Positions 1 to 8,447 of a stretch of 46,131 bases of DNA are shown piece after piece. The stretch spans positions 1 through 46,131 of the forward strand of contig JAVCDE010000027.1 of assembly GCA_030765185.1 (NCBI GenBank). Direction: 5' to 3'. Origin of the DNA: Candidatus Aceula meridiana. GTDB lineage: Bacteria; Omnitrophota; Gorgyraeia; Zapsychrales; Aceulaceae. How positions within the stretch are numbered: position 1 is the first letter of the stretch; each line of letters opens with the position of its first letter. Both the position numbers and the translations under genes were made by a program. The notes under the pieces were generated by a model that had not been told where the DNA came from, did no database searches, and worked only from the letters and a program-made list of their open reading frames with translations.

Positions 1-2
1 CA

Positions 3-431
<429 letters not shown>

Positions 432-449
432 CACGGAAGAGAAATCCTT

Positions 450-1679
450 ATGATTCTTGCACCTAACACTCAAAATCTTTCAAAGTCGATAAATCAAAAA
501 AGATTTTTTCTTGTGGTTTTCTTTTCAGCTTCCGCTGCTCTGATAGCCAAACTATTCTTTTCTTATAACGTGTACGGAACTAATGATATTACCTCTTGGA
601 TGTATTTTTCAAATATTAATGAAAAATATGGTTCATTCCAAATCTACTCCATTTGCCCCACCTATAACCATCCGCCGTTAATGTCTTGGATTCTAGGCAT
701 TATTAAGACGATTTCATTACAAACTCAATTAAGCTTTCCGTTTGTATTGAGGCTTTTTCCAATCGTTGCTGACTACGGCAGTATTTTTGTAATATGGAAA
801 ATTCTCTCCTCTGTAAACATAAAAATGCGTACTCTCATTTGCATTCTTTGTAGCATAAATCCTATTAATTTTCTTATTTCTGGATTCCATGGAAACACTG
901 ATCCTATTTTTATTTTTCTTATACTCATTTCAATTTACTCCATCCAAAAAGAACACATTTTTCAATCCGGATTAATTTTTGGACTAAGTTTATGTGTAAA
1001 AATTGTCCCCGCCCTATTACTACCAATGTTTCTTTTGTCTATAGATACAAACCGGAAAAGAACAATTTTTATATTAGCATCTCTTTTATTGCCTTTTGTT
1101 GTATTTGGACCCTACCTAATTATAAAATTTAATGATCTTTGTCAGAACATCTTTTTATATAACAGTCTTCCGAGATTGTGGGGGATACAGCACATTCTAT
1201 CAAGCATAGCAAGCAATCAAGCCCTTGCCCCGAGTATGCAGAAATTATTTTTTGTAATATTAAAATATCACACTCTCTTGGGACGACTATTTCTCGCGGT
1301 GACGATCCTTTTTTTATCAAAAATACTTACACAAAAAAAAATACCCCTGGCAGAAGGATGCTTTTTAATTTTTTCTTTATTTCTCATTATTACGCCAGGC
1401 TTTGGAATACAATACCTGTCCTGGCTATCATATTTCGCTGTTATCGCAACACCCTTTTTAGGAACAATTTATTTATTGATTGGGGGGATATTTTTATATA
1501 GAGTTTATGTTTATTGGGGAGGAGGAGTTCCTCCTTATTATGCGAATTCACTTAAATTCTCGCAATGGGGAAATGGAGTTAATCAAATCTTGGATATTGC
1601 TTTATGGACCATTATTGTCCTGATGTTTTTTTGGTTCTTATTAAAAACTTTCAAGAAATCAGAAAAGATACAAAAATAA
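450..1679 (+). CDS. Multi-pass membrane glycosyltransferase-like protein (GT-C fold)
   Basis: A 409-residue integral membrane protein with roughly ten hydrophobic segments. After the first membrane span there is an acidic loop (N-D at about residues 46-47), then N-H-P-P-L near residue 74. Further on come a G-N-T-D-P-I-F stretch near residue 149 and a K-I-V-P-A-L-L-L-P segment. This order of features is typical of GT-C glycosyltransferases that use polyprenyl-phosphate sugars (the mannosyltransferase/DUF2029/PIG-M-like superfamily). It would act at the cytoplasmic membrane, transferring a sugar on the outer face. A GGAAGAG Shine-Dalgarno lies just upstream of the ATG. Neighbouring genes give no clue to the sugar or acceptor. 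Family is likely, exact function unknown. Confidence 0.7.
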   Translation: MILAPNTQNLSKSINQKRFFLVVFFSASAALIAKLFFSYNVYGTNDITSWMYFSNINEKYGSFQIYSICPTYNHPPLMSWILGIIKTISLQTQLSFPFVLRLFPIVADYGSIFVIWKILSSVNIKMRTLICILCSINPINFLISGFHGNTDPIFIFLILISIYSIQKEHIFQSGLIFGLSLCVKIVPALLLPMFLLSIDTNRKRTIFILASLLLPFVVFGPYLIIKFNDLCQNIFLYNSLPRLWGIQHILSSIASNQALAPSMQKLFFVILKYHTLLGRLFLAVTILFLSKILTQKKIPLAEGCFLIFSLFLIITPGFGIQYLSWLSYFAVIATPFLGTIYLLIGGIFLYRVYVYWGGGVPPYYANSLKFSQWGNGVNQILDIALWTIIVLMFFWFLLKTFKKSEKIQK

Positions 1680-1756
1680 TTAAACGTCCATCCATTAAAG
1701 ACTTTTTTTAAATTTCTCATTGCAAAAAGATTCAGTCACTAAGAAAGGAGCCTTAA

Positions 1757-1978
1757 ATGGCAAAAATAAATGAACTTATTGAATGGGATTACATCGGATC
1801 AAAATTTAGCCTTTATATCAAACACTTTGTAGATGAAGAGGGGCGAAAGGGAGTTACTATGATTCATGAGGATGTAACTCATGAAAAGGTGACCGAAATT
1901 GTAATTCCGGCAAGAAAATTTCCTCAATTCTTGCGAGTTATTAACGATGGAAATCGCTACACTAACAGCATCATATAA
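1757..1978 (+). CDS. Small conserved-looking hypothetical protein (73 aa)
   Basis: A 73-residue protein behind a clear AAAGGAG Shine-Dalgarno (about 1743-1749), 12 bases before the PCP_red-domain gene. It looks like four or five short strands followed by a helix, with the pattern T-E-I-V-I-P-x-x-K-F-P-Q-F-L near residues 46-59. That strand-then-FP-helix ending is reminiscent of small PC4-like or PUR-like single-stranded nucleic acid binding domains, but the match is by eye and weak. No signal peptide, membrane span or cysteine is present. The proximity to the next gene suggests joint expression. Function unknown. Confidence 0.65.
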   Translation: MAKINELIEWDYIGSKFSLYIKHFVDEEGRKGVTMIHEDVTHEKVTEIVIPARKFPQFLRVINDGNRYTNSII

Positions 1979-1990
1979 AATGGAGTTGCT

Positions 1991-2254
1991 ATGTCAAAAG
2001 CTTGGAATAAAGACGCTCAAGAAAAATTTGATCAGATCATTAAAAAGACACCAGTTTTTCTAAGGTCAATTGCACAAGATAAAGTTTCTAAGCGGGCTGA
2101 AAAGCTTGCGCTAGGTGGCGGGCGTCAAGAAATCACAGAAAAGGACATGGTCGATGCCTTTTTTGCCGAAACACCTTTTGGGTTTCACGGCCCGATGAAA
2201 TGCGACATGGAAGAGATCGGAATTAATTATGAAAAATATGGACATGCGAAATAA
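1991..2254 (+). CDS. Stand-alone PCP_red domain protein
   Basis: An 87-residue protein whose first 55 residues match the PCP_red domain (the C-terminal domain of the ChlB/BchB subunit of light-independent protochlorophyllide reductase). The visible pattern is W-x-x-x-A at the start, then a T-P-x-F-L-R segment, a R-A-E-K-L-A helix, and I-T-x-x-D-M-V-x-A-F. Such free-standing copies occur in non-photosynthetic bacteria, where their role is unknown; in BchB the domain helps bind the tetrapyrrole substrate. Nothing else in this window points to chlorophyll synthesis. The C-terminal 30 residues (rich in G, D, E and Y, with one Cys) are not part of the domain. The gene overlaps the start of miaB by about 26 bases. 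A GGAG motif precedes the ATG. Confidence 0.75.
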   Translation: MSKAWNKDAQEKFDQIIKKTPVFLRSIAQDKVSKRAEKLALGGGRQEITEKDMVDAFFAETPFGFHGPMKCDMEEIGINYEKYGHAK

Positions 2255-3539
2255 TATCTTCCTAAAAACCTTCGGCTGCCAGATGAATGAGTACGATTCT
2301 GAACTTATTCGCTCAATTCTATCAGAGAAGGGCTACACCTTTACCGAAAGCGAGCAGGAGGCAGATATTATTATGCTAAACACTTGCTCTGTGCGTGAGA
2401 CCGCTAGTCGTAAAATTATTGAACTCGTAAATTTTCTTCGCCATCAGCTTAATGGAAAGCCAACGCTGATAGGAATTTTGGGCTGTATGGCCACAGATCA
2501 AAAATTAAATCTACTCGGCAAGAAATCTAAAGTCGATTTCATTGCAGGGCCTGATAGCTACCAAAAGCTTCCTGAACTTATCGAAATAGCAAAAACAAAA
2601 AAGCAATCCTTTGATTTTGAATTATCTAAAGAAATTGATTATGATGGCATTTATCCAACACGTAAAAAGGGAGTGAACGCCTGGCTTGCCATTATGCGTG
2701 GATGTGATAATTTCTGCACTTTTTGCATTGTTCCTTACACGCGAGGTCGTGAACGCAGCCGAAGCCCTCAAAGCATTTTAAAAGAAGCACGCAAACTTGC
2801 AGCCGAAGGCTTTCCCCAGGTAACACTTTTGGGACAGAATGTTAACTCTTACCATGCCGGTGACTACAATTTCCCGCGGCTAATTAAAGAGGTCAGTGCT
2901 ATCAAAGGAATAAAGCGCATACGATTCATGTCGCCAAACCCTAAAGACTTTCCAAATGCTCTTGTTGAAACAATTGCTTCATCTGATAACATCTGCAAAC
3001 ATGTTCATTTACCGTTACAATCCGGCAGCAGCCGCATTTTAGATCTCATGAATCGAACTTATTCAAAAGAGAACTTTTTAACCCTTGTTTCTCAAATTCG
3101 CAAAACGTGTCCTAATATCGCTATTACAACCGATATTATTGTTGGATTTCCAACTGAAACCGATGAAGATTTCGTAGAAACACTAGACGTTCTTAAAAAA
3201 GTACGATTTGATGCCGCTTTTACGTTTAAGTATTCGCAGCGTTCCGGAACCATTGCACAAAAAAAGTTTAAAGATGATATTTCTCCTGATGTCAAAAAAG
3301 AGCGCATTATTGCACTTAATAAAATTCAGCGTAATATCTCTCTTGAAGAAAATCAAAAATGCATCGGAAAAACAGTCGAAGCCCTTGTAGAAGAAGAGGG
3401 CACAGAAAAAGAGTGCCGCGGGCGCACGGATTCTTTTAAAATAGTCAGCTTTAATGAAAAACGTGCAGTAGGCGATTTTGTAAAAATTAAAATTCATGAT
3501 GCGTCATTTTTCGGCTTAAGAGGCAAACTCGTCGATTGA
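2229..3539 (+). CDS. miaB: tRNA-2-methylthio-N6-dimethylallyladenosine synthase MiaB
   Basis: A 436-residue radical-SAM methylthiotransferase that adds a methylthio group to i6A37 in tRNAs reading codons that begin with U. Three N-terminal cysteines (C17, C53, C86) bind the auxiliary [4Fe-4S] cluster. The radical-SAM cluster motif CxxxCxxC is at C159, C163, C166 (M-R-G-C-D-N-F-C-T-F-C). D-I-I-V-G-F-P-T-E-T follows in the barrel, and the last ~65 residues form a TRAM RNA-binding domain. Length is normal for MiaB. The start at 2229 lies inside the upstream gene; ATG codons at 2238 and 2244 are in frame and also possible. MtaB and RimO are the alternatives, but the spacing and N-terminal K-T-F-G-C-Q-M-N-E-Y-D favour MiaB. 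Confidence 0.95.
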   Translation: MKNMDMRNNIFLKTFGCQMNEYDSELIRSILSEKGYTFTESEQEADIIMLNTCSVRETASRKIIELVNFLRHQLNGKPTLIGILGCMATDQKLNLLGKKSKVDFIAGPDSYQKLPELIEIAKTKKQSFDFELSKEIDYDGIYPTRKKGVNAWLAIMRGCDNFCTFCIVPYTRGRERSRSPQSILKEARKLAAEGFPQVTLLGQNVNSYHAGDYNFPRLIKEVSAIKGIKRIRFMSPNPKDFPNALVETIASSDNICKHVHLPLQSGSSRILDLMNRTYSKENFLTLVSQIRKTCPNIAITTDIIVGFPTETDEDFVETLDVLKKVRFDAAFTFKYSQRSGTIAQKKFKDDISPDVKKERIIALNKIQRNISLEENQKCIGKTVEALVEEEGTEKECRGRTDSFKIVSFNEKRAVGDFVKIKIHDASFFGLRGKLVD

Positions 3540-3565
3540 CATAAATACCTGCCTTATGTTAAGAT
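3536..3565 (+). promoter_or_regulatory. Sigma-70 type promoter for metX-metW
   Basis: TTGACA at 3536-3541 (perfect -35, overlapping the miaB stop codon) is followed after 18 bases by TAAGAT at 3560-3565. Transcription would start near 3572, giving a leader of about 40 bases before metX. I see no riboswitch-like fold in that leader. Confidence 0.6.
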
Positions 3566-3611
3566 GGCACTCTTAAAGAGATAAAACTACATTCTCAAAG
3601 GAATAAACAGG

Positions 3612-4754
3612 ATGGATAAAAACAGCGTAGGAATCGTCGAAACTCAATATTTCACATTTGCTAAATCGCCCAATGAGATGGTTTTGGACAGTGGAGATAC
3701 TCTAGGTCCAATTACACTCGCCTATGAAACATACGGTGAGCTTAACGAGAATAAGTCCAACGCTATTTACATCTGTCATGCACTTTCCGGTGATGCTCAT
3801 GCAGCTGGTTACCACCAAGGCGATAAAAAGCCTGGCTGGTGGGACATTATGATCGGACCTGGCAAAGCCTTTGATACGAACAAATTTTTTCTTATCTGCT
3901 CAAATGTCATTGGCGGATGTTCCGGAAGCACAGGGCCATCTTCTATCAATCCTAAAACAAAAAAACCATACGCGCTTGATTTTCCAGCAATTACCATCAA
4001 AGACATGGTTACCGCTCAAAAACGCCTTATTGATCATTTAGGAATTAAAAAACTTTTTGCTGTGGCTGGCGGTTCCATGGGAGGACAACAGGCTGTTAAA
4101 TGGACTGTCCAGTATCCTGACTTTATTCGGGCAGCCATTGTTATTGCCACCACTACACGGCATACAGCCCAACAGATTGCCCTGCACGTGGTCGGTCGTC
4201 AGGCCATCATGTCAGACCCTGCCTGGAACAACGGAAATTATTACGGTAAAAAAACACCTGAGCAAGGACTGGCTTTAGCGAGAATGATCGGACACATCAG
4301 CTATATGAGCGATCAGTCTATGGGGGAAAAATTTGGCCGTAAATTAAGAAAAAAAGAGAACGTGAGTTACAATTTTTCAACGAACTTTGAAGTAGAAAGC
4401 TACTTACGTCACCAAGGAGATAGTTTCGTCCAACGATTCGATGCCAATTCTTACCTTTATATAACAAGAGCATTAGACTATTTTGACCTAACTAAAGACG
4501 GAAAGCTGGCAGATGCGTTTACGAACGTTAAATCAAAATTTTTATTGATCGCGTTCACATCTGACTGGCTTTATCCAACTTATCAGGCTAAAGAAATGGT
4601 AAAAGCCCTAAAAATCAATGATATCGATGTCTCTTATATTGAAGTTGACTCAAGCTACGGCCATGATGCCTTTTTAATCGAGAACGAAGGGCAAGCGAGG
4701 CTTATCTCAAACTACCTAAATAGAATTCAAAAGGAATCTATTGATGAGTCCTAA
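3612..4754 (+). CDS. metX: Homoserine O-acetyltransferase (MetX family)
   Basis: A 380-residue alpha/beta-hydrolase that acylates homoserine at the first committed step of methionine synthesis. It has [11 protein letters not shown] near residue 56, the [10 protein letters not shown] loop near 101, and the nucleophile elbow G-G-S-M-G-G with catalytic Ser155. The acid and histidine of the triad lie in S-D-W-L-Y-P and Y-G-H-D-A-F-L. Homology cannot separate acetyl-CoA from succinyl-CoA use, because MetX-type enzymes with MetW partners include succinyltransferases. An AAAGGAATAAACAGG stretch precedes the ATG. It overlaps metW by 11 bases, the usual metX-metW arrangement. Confidence 0.95.
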   Translation: MDKNSVGIVETQYFTFAKSPNEMVLDSGDTLGPITLAYETYGELNENKSNAIYICHALSGDAHAAGYHQGDKKPGWWDIMIGPGKAFDTNKFFLICSNVIGGCSGSTGPSSINPKTKKPYALDFPAITIKDMVTAQKRLIDHLGIKKLFAVAGGSMGGQQAVKWTVQYPDFIRAAIVIATTTRHTAQQIALHVVGRQAIMSDPAWNNGNYYGKKTPEQGLALARMIGHISYMSDQSMGEKFGRKLRKKENVSYNFSTNFEVESYLRHQGDSFVQRFDANSYLYITRALDYFDLTKDGKLADAFTNVKSKFLLIAFTSDWLYPTYQAKEMVKALKINDIDVSYIEVDSSYGHDAFLIENEGQARLISNYLNRIQKESIDES

Positions 4755-5340
4755 TAAACTTCGCCTAGATCATAAAATCATATCCGGCTGGATAGCGCCT
4801 AACTCCCGTGTTCTAGACTTGGGTTGCGGAGACGGAGAACTACTGGCCTATCTAATGGAAAATAAATCCGTACGTGGAACCGGGATTGAAATCAATGAGT
4901 CGCACATCTACAAATGTGTTGAAAAAGGAATCTCTGTCTCGCACAGCGACATTGATTCTGGCTTACCCGATTATCCGTCTAAAAGCTTTAACTACGTCAT
5001 CCTAAACGAAAGTCTTCAAGAGGTTTTACATCCCAAAATGGTTGTTTTAGAAGCCCTACGTGTAGGAAAAAAAGTTATCGTCGGTATTCCAAACTTTTGC
5101 CATTGGCCCGCACGCGTCCAGCTTTTCTTTAAAGGCAAAGTGCCCGTAACTAAAGGATTACCTCATCAATGGTATGATACGCCCAACTTGAATTTCTTAA
5201 GCCTTAAAGACTTTCGTAATTTTTGTAAAAATAAAAAGATTTTGATTGAAAAATTTAAAGCCATATCTAGCGACAAGATTGTAACCTTGCGACCCAACTT
5301 CTTTGCGCATTCCGGTTTATTTTTATTAAGCAAGAAATAA
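4744..5340 (+). CDS. metW: Methionine biosynthesis protein MetW
   Basis: About 198 residues. A class I methyltransferase-like fold opens with [11 protein letters not shown] and then the SAM-binding motif [10 protein letters not shown]. Later motifs P-N-F-C-H-W-P-A-R and [11 protein letters not shown] are signatures of MetW. MetW is known to partner with MetX in homoserine acylation; it is not known to methylate methionine precursors itself. I place the start at the ATG at 4744 (AAGGAA at 4731-4736), one codon after an in-frame TTG. It overlaps metX, which suggests translational coupling and a stoichiometric complex. Confidence 0.92.
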   Translation: MSPNKLRLDHKIISGWIAPNSRVLDLGCGDGELLAYLMENKSVRGTGIEINESHIYKCVEKGISVSHSDIDSGLPDYPSKSFNYVILNESLQEVLHPKMVVLEALRVGKKVIVGIPNFCHWPARVQLFFKGKVPVTKGLPHQWYDTPNLNFLSLKDFRNFCKNKKILIEKFKAISSDKIVTLRPNFFAHSGLFLLSKK

Positions 5341-5351
5341 AGGAAAATTTC

Positions 5352-5531
5352 ATGCCTTACATTAATGTCAAAGTTGCCGGACCCCTCACCAAAAAACAAA
5401 AACAACAAATTGCCGATCAAATGAGCGAAACTTTGCTCAAGGTTGCCAATAAACCCAAAGAACACACCTATGTTGTTATCGATGAAGTTAAGCGTGAAAA
5501 CTGGGGTGTTGGTGATAAGCTTTTAGGATAA
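5352..5531 (+). CDS. 4-oxalocrotonate tautomerase family protein
   Basis: A 59-residue protein starting M-P-Y-I-N-V-K-V-A-G. Pro2 becomes the N-terminal catalytic proline once Met is removed, the hallmark of the tautomerase superfamily. The body has the helix L-T-K-K-Q-K-Q-Q-I-A-D and then P-K-E-H-T-Y-V-V-I-D-E-V, which fits 4-OT-like subunits that assemble as hexamers. The tail E-N-W-G-V-G-D-K-L is also common in the family. AGGAAA precedes the start by 5-6 bases. Physiological substrates of such chromosomal 4-OT proteins are mostly unknown. It sits 11 bases after metW and 11 before mog, so it is probably co-transcribed. Confidence 0.88.
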   Translation: MPYINVKVAGPLTKKQKQQIADQMSETLLKVANKPKEHTYVVIDEVKRENWGVGDKLLG

Positions 5532-5542
5532 TCTTCAGCAAA

Positions 5543-6109
5543 ATGGTTAAATCTTCCAAAATTAAAATCGGTATTCTCATTACCTCTGATCGCGCCTCAA
5601 AAGGCAAATACAAAGACACCTCAGGCAAAGTTATTGACGAATTATTAAAATCTTATATCGAAAGCCCTTTTACAACTATTTATCGTCTTGTCCCAGATGT
5701 TCAAAAAACGATTGAAAAAACCTTAGAAATCTTGTGTGACTGCGACAGATGCTCACTTGTTGTTACCTCAGGAGGAACTGGACCCGCGAAAAGAGATGTC
5801 ACTCCTGAAGCAACAAAAAAAGTATGCTCAAAAATTTTACCTGGCTTCGGTGAAGCAATGCGTGCCGTTTCCATTAAAAAGGTACCAACAGCTATTCTTT
5901 CACGTCAAACAGCTGGAATCCGTTCGCAAAGTCTCATCATTAATCTTCCAGGAAGTCCTAAGGCTATCGAAGAATGTTTAGAAACTATTTTTTCTGCCAT
6001 TCCTGACTGCCTAGATCTTATAGGAGCTCCGGAAATCCAATGTACAAAAAAAATAAAAAATGCCTACCGGCACAAAAATAAAAATCCCGTTGCGGCTACT
6101 GAGCCGTAA
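5543..6109 (+). CDS. mog: Molybdopterin adenylyltransferase Mog
   Basis: A 188-residue MoaB/Mog-fold protein that activates molybdopterin by adenylylation before molybdate insertion. It shows I-T-S-D-R-A-S near residue 13, T-S-G-G-T-G-P with R-D-V-T-P-E-A near residue 75, P-G-F-G-E-A-M-R, and V-P-T-A-I-L-S-R-Q. The later L-P-G-S-P-K-A-I-E-E-C-L-E and I-P-D-C-L-D-L-I segments match E. coli Mog better than MoaB. The last 20 residues look unconserved because the DNA there also encodes a strong hairpin (6085-6120) next to a predicted RNA element. It lies upstream of moaA, consistent with a small Moco cluster; other moa/moe genes are not in the window. Confidence 0.9.
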   Translation: MVKSSKIKIGILITSDRASKGKYKDTSGKVIDELLKSYIESPFTTIYRLVPDVQKTIEKTLEILCDCDRCSLVVTSGGTGPAKRDVTPEATKKVCSKILPGFGEAMRAVSIKKVPTAILSRQTAGIRSQSLIINLPGSPKAIEECLETIFSAIPDCLDLIGAPEIQCTKKIKNAYRHKNKNPVAATEP

Positions 6110-6120
6110 CCACAACGGGA
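6085..6120 (+). other. Strong hairpin spanning the mog stop codon
   Basis: TCCCGTTG (6085-6092) pairs with CAACGGGA (6113-6120), and inside it CGGCT (6093-6097) pairs with AGCCG (6102-6106) around an ACTG loop. A six-base bulge on the 3' side contains the mog stop codon. No T-run follows, so it is not a typical intrinsic terminator. Its 3' strand contains the CGGG that also forms the first strand of the downstream pseudoknot, so the two folds would compete. Confidence 0.7.
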
Positions 6121-6184
6121 CTAATTCACGCGGCTGACTTGACGCACCTAACGGCTCCGTAAGTCAGGCGCTTATTTGAGGAGA
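6116..6184 (+). ncRNA. Candidate cis-regulatory RNA (pseudoknot), copy before NifU-like/moaA
   Basis: This leader resembles the one before argC (20828-20895). Predicted pairings: CGGG 6116-6119 with TCCG 6156-6159; CTGACTT 6134-6140 with AAGTCAG 6161-6167; GCG 6130-6132 with CGC 6169-6171. The pieces interleave as S1-S2-S1'-S2', an H-type pseudoknot order. Blocks shared with the argC copy are AATTC (6123), TAAC (6149), TCCGTAA (6156) and GCTTATTT (6170). The last two are exactly 14 bases apart in both copies. A GAGGAGA Shine-Dalgarno (6178-6184) follows immediately, so control of translation is plausible. I do not recognise a known class, and the ligand is unknown. Confidence 0.6.
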
Positions 6185-6187
6185 AAA

Positions 6188-6430
6188 ATGACAAACGAAA
6201 ATCCTGAACTTAAAAAAATTAACGAAATTTTAGATAAAACTGTTCGTCCTTTTATGCAGCGAGATGGTGGCGACCTCAAGCTCATTGACCTTGAAAATAA
6301 TGTTTTAAGAATCTCTTATCAAGGTAGCTGCGGTTCTTGCCCACATGCCAAGATGGGAACGTTGATGGCTATTGAATCAGCTCTTAAAGAAAATTACAAT
6401 CCTGATATCACTGTCAAGATAGTTGATTAA
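6188..6430 (+). CDS. NifU C-terminal-domain (Nfu-type) iron-sulfur carrier
   Basis: An 80-residue protein made of a single NifU_C domain: an N-terminal helix, F-M-Q-R-D-G-G-D-L-K-L, then the cluster-binding loop G-S-C-G-S-C-P, whose CxxC binds a [4Fe-4S] cluster between two subunits, and a closing E-S-A-L-K-E. It would carry clusters to apoproteins in the cytoplasm. The start is ATG 6188, 3 bases after the Shine-Dalgarno; an upstream in-frame TTG overlaps the Shine-Dalgarno and is unlikely. Its stop overlaps the moaA start (TAATG). A role in supplying clusters to MoaA, which needs two, is an attractive inference from this coupling. Confidence 0.9.
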   Translation: MTNENPELKKINEILDKTVRPFMQRDGGDLKLIDLENNVLRISYQGSCGSCPHAKMGTLMAIESALKENYNPDITVKIVD

Positions 6431-7473
6431 TGTTACCACTGCTTCAGAACAAAGAACGTAAGTGCATTGTTAAAGACAGTCTTGGACGCACGTTACATGA
6501 TCTTCGTATCTCTGTAACAGATCAATGCAATTTTCGTTGCCCCTACTGCATGCCCTACAAAAAAATAGTAAAAGATTCTTTTCTTGAAAAAGATGAATTC
6601 TTAGAAATTTCAGAAATCACACGAATTGCGAGTCTCGCAACTCAACTCGGTGTTAAGAAAATTCGCCTCACAGGCGGAGAGCCTCTTTTGCGAAAAGATA
6701 TCAACGCTCTCATCTCGATGATCCAGGGAATAGAGGGAATTACGGATATCGCTCTAACAACAAATGGATCGCTTTTAGCCAATAAAGCTGATGAGTTAAA
6801 AGCTGCCGGATTAAACCGGTTAACCGTTAGCCTTGATAGCTTAGATGAAGAAATTTTCTCTGCTATGAGCGGAGGCTTCGGAGCAGTTAAAGATGTTTTA
6901 CAAGGAATAACCACGGCAGGAAAAGCTGGATTTAAGAAAATTAAAATTAATGTGGTCGTCGAGAAAAATGCTAATGAAAGCAGCATCCTCGACCTAGTTG
7001 ATTTCTTCCGTGGCACCCCGCATATTCTACGCTTTATCGAGTTCATGGATGTCGGAACAAAAAATAACTGGGAAGCAACACAAGTTATTCCTTCTACAGA
7101 GACCTATCGCAAAATCCATCACAAATATCCTCTGGTCTCTCTGGACGCCAATTATCCAGGAGAAGTGGCAAGCCGCTATGCATTTGAAGATGGAAAAGGG
7201 GAGGTTGGTTTTATCTCTTCTATCAGTCAACCGTTTTGCCAAGATTGTTCACGCCTGCGCCTATCACCTGATGGAAAACTTTATGCTTGTCTTTTTGCGA
7301 CCGAGGGAATGGACGTTAAAAGTCTGTTGCGCAGTGACATATCGGATATTGCTCTTTTTGATTGTTTTAAAAATTTCTGGATGGAAAGAGAAGACCGATA
7401 TTCGGAGAAAAGATTCTTTGATGCACCACAAATACAGCGACCAAAGGTTGAAATGTATAAAATCGGAGGATGA
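6430..7473 (+). CDS. moaA: GTP 3',8-cyclase MoaA
   Basis: A 347-residue radical-SAM enzyme for the first step of molybdenum cofactor synthesis, converting GTP to 3',8-cyclo-7,8-dihydro-GTP. The SAM cluster motif is C33-x3-C37-x2-C40 (C-N-F-R-C-P-Y-C-M-P). T-G-G-E-P-L-L-R follows. The C-terminal GTP-binding cluster comes from F-C-Q-D-C-S-R-L-R and the later Y-A-C-L-F. The protein ends in the conserved Gly-Gly needed for activity in MoaA. Translation is coupled to the NifU-like gene by a one-base overlap. It converges on murB with a gap of only 4 bases. Confidence 0.96.
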   Translation: MLPLLQNKERKCIVKDSLGRTLHDLRISVTDQCNFRCPYCMPYKKIVKDSFLEKDEFLEISEITRIASLATQLGVKKIRLTGGEPLLRKDINALISMIQGIEGITDIALTTNGSLLANKADELKAAGLNRLTVSLDSLDEEIFSAMSGGFGAVKDVLQGITTAGKAGFKKIKINVVVEKNANESSILDLVDFFRGTPHILRFIEFMDVGTKNNWEATQVIPSTETYRKIHHKYPLVSLDANYPGEVASRYAFEDGKGEVGFISSISQPFCQDCSRLRLSPDGKLYACLFATEGMDVKSLLRSDISDIALFDCFKNFWMEREDRYSEKRFFDAPQIQRPKVEMYKIGG

Positions 7474-7477
7474 TAGA

Positions 7478-8431
7478 TTATCTAATAATTCTATCGTCTG
7501 TGTCTCCTTCAAAATTTCCCATTAAGCGCACTTCACGCTCCAGCTTTAAAGAAAATTTATCAAAAACGGCTTTAAACATCTCTCGGGAGAGTTGATAAAC
7601 ATCTTGTGCCGTGCAACTTTTGTCTTTTTTAATAATAATATTCGCATGCTTTTCAAAAACACCAGCACCGCCGATACTCATTTTCTTGGAACCAACTTGA
7701 TCAAGAAACCATCCTGCAGCTTGTCTTTTTTCCTCCGGCGCAACTGGTTCAACATTCTTAAAAAAACTTCCAGCACAAGGATCTTTTCTATAGTCCGGAT
7801 GCTTGTCTTTTCGCGAAAGTAGAATTTCATCACGCTTTTTTAATAAGCTGTCGCGATCACCTTTAGATAACGAAAACTTTACCTCGCTGATAACTTCCTG
7901 CGTTTCTTTAAAACGTGAAAAACGATAACGAAAGTCAAGAGCACGAGGCTCTTCATCAATCACTTCTCCATTCGGCACTAAAACAGAAACACTTGTGATG
8001 CACTCACTGATTTGTTTTCCAAAAGCTCCGGCATTGCCAACAACAGCACCACCAACAGTTCCAGGTATTCCGGTTATGCAATTTAATCCAGCTAAACCTT
8101 TTTGCACCGCAAAAAGTGCTAAATCATCTGCTCGCGTACTTGCCGAGACAGTAATTATATTGTCCTCTTGTTCAATTTGAGGCTTAGAACTAAAATAACG
8201 AACAATCGTGCAATCGACTCCTTGATCTGACACAAGAAGGTTTGAGCCTTCTCCGACGACAATAAAAAATAATTTATTTTCCGAAAACTTCGCAACAACT
8301 TGCTTCAATTGCTGCGGTGTTGCGCATTCAATCAAAAAAGGGCAGGGGCCCCCAAGCTGAAATATTGTATATTCCAAGAGCAATATATTTTTTTTAATAT
8401 GAATACCTTGAATATCAGAAAGAAAATTCAA
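7478..8431 (-). CDS. murB: UDP-N-acetylenolpyruvoylglucosamine reductase MurB
   Basis: A 317-residue FAD enzyme that reduces enolpyruvyl-UDP-GlcNAc to UDP-MurNAc in peptidoglycan synthesis. Visible motifs are V-G-E-G-S-N-L-L-V, then G-I-P-G-T-V-G-G-A-V-V-G-N-A-G-A-F-G for FAD binding, C-A-G-S-F-F-K-N with the proton-donating serine, and a terminal L-E-R-E-V-R-L-M-G with the catalytic glutamate. The start appears to be TTG at 8431, preceded by AAAGGA. It lies 16 bases downstream of ispH on the same strand, so the two are probably co-transcribed. Confidence 0.95.
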   Translation of the reverse strand: MNFLSDIQGIHIKKNILLLEYTIFQLGGPCPFLIECATPQQLKQVVAKFSENKLFFIVVGEGSNLLVSDQGVDCTIVRYFSSKPQIEQEDNIITVSASTRADDLALFAVQKGLAGLNCITGIPGTVGGAVVGNAGAFGKQISECITSVSVLVPNGEVIDEEPRALDFRYRFSRFKETQEVISEVKFSLSKGDRDSLLKKRDEILLSRKDKHPDYRKDPCAGSFFKNVEPVAPEEKRQAAGWFLDQVGSKKMSIGGAGVFEKHANIIIKKDKSCTAQDVYQLSREMFKAVFDKFSLKLEREVRLMGNFEGDTDDRIIR

Positions 8432-8447
8432 CTTAAAATCCTTTCAA

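Noticed and set aside
3566-3611. SAM riboswitch before metX
   Set aside because: The leader is only about 40 bases and shows no stem or pseudoknot of the SAM-I, SAM-II or related types.
6085-6120. Intrinsic terminator for mog
   Set aside because: The stem is strong but no T-run follows, and it overlaps the downstream RNA element.
6085-6184. Molybdenum-cofactor riboswitch before moaA
   Set aside because: The position is tempting, but the fold does not resemble the long multi-stem Moco motif as I know it, and a similar element stands before argC, which has no link to molybdenum.
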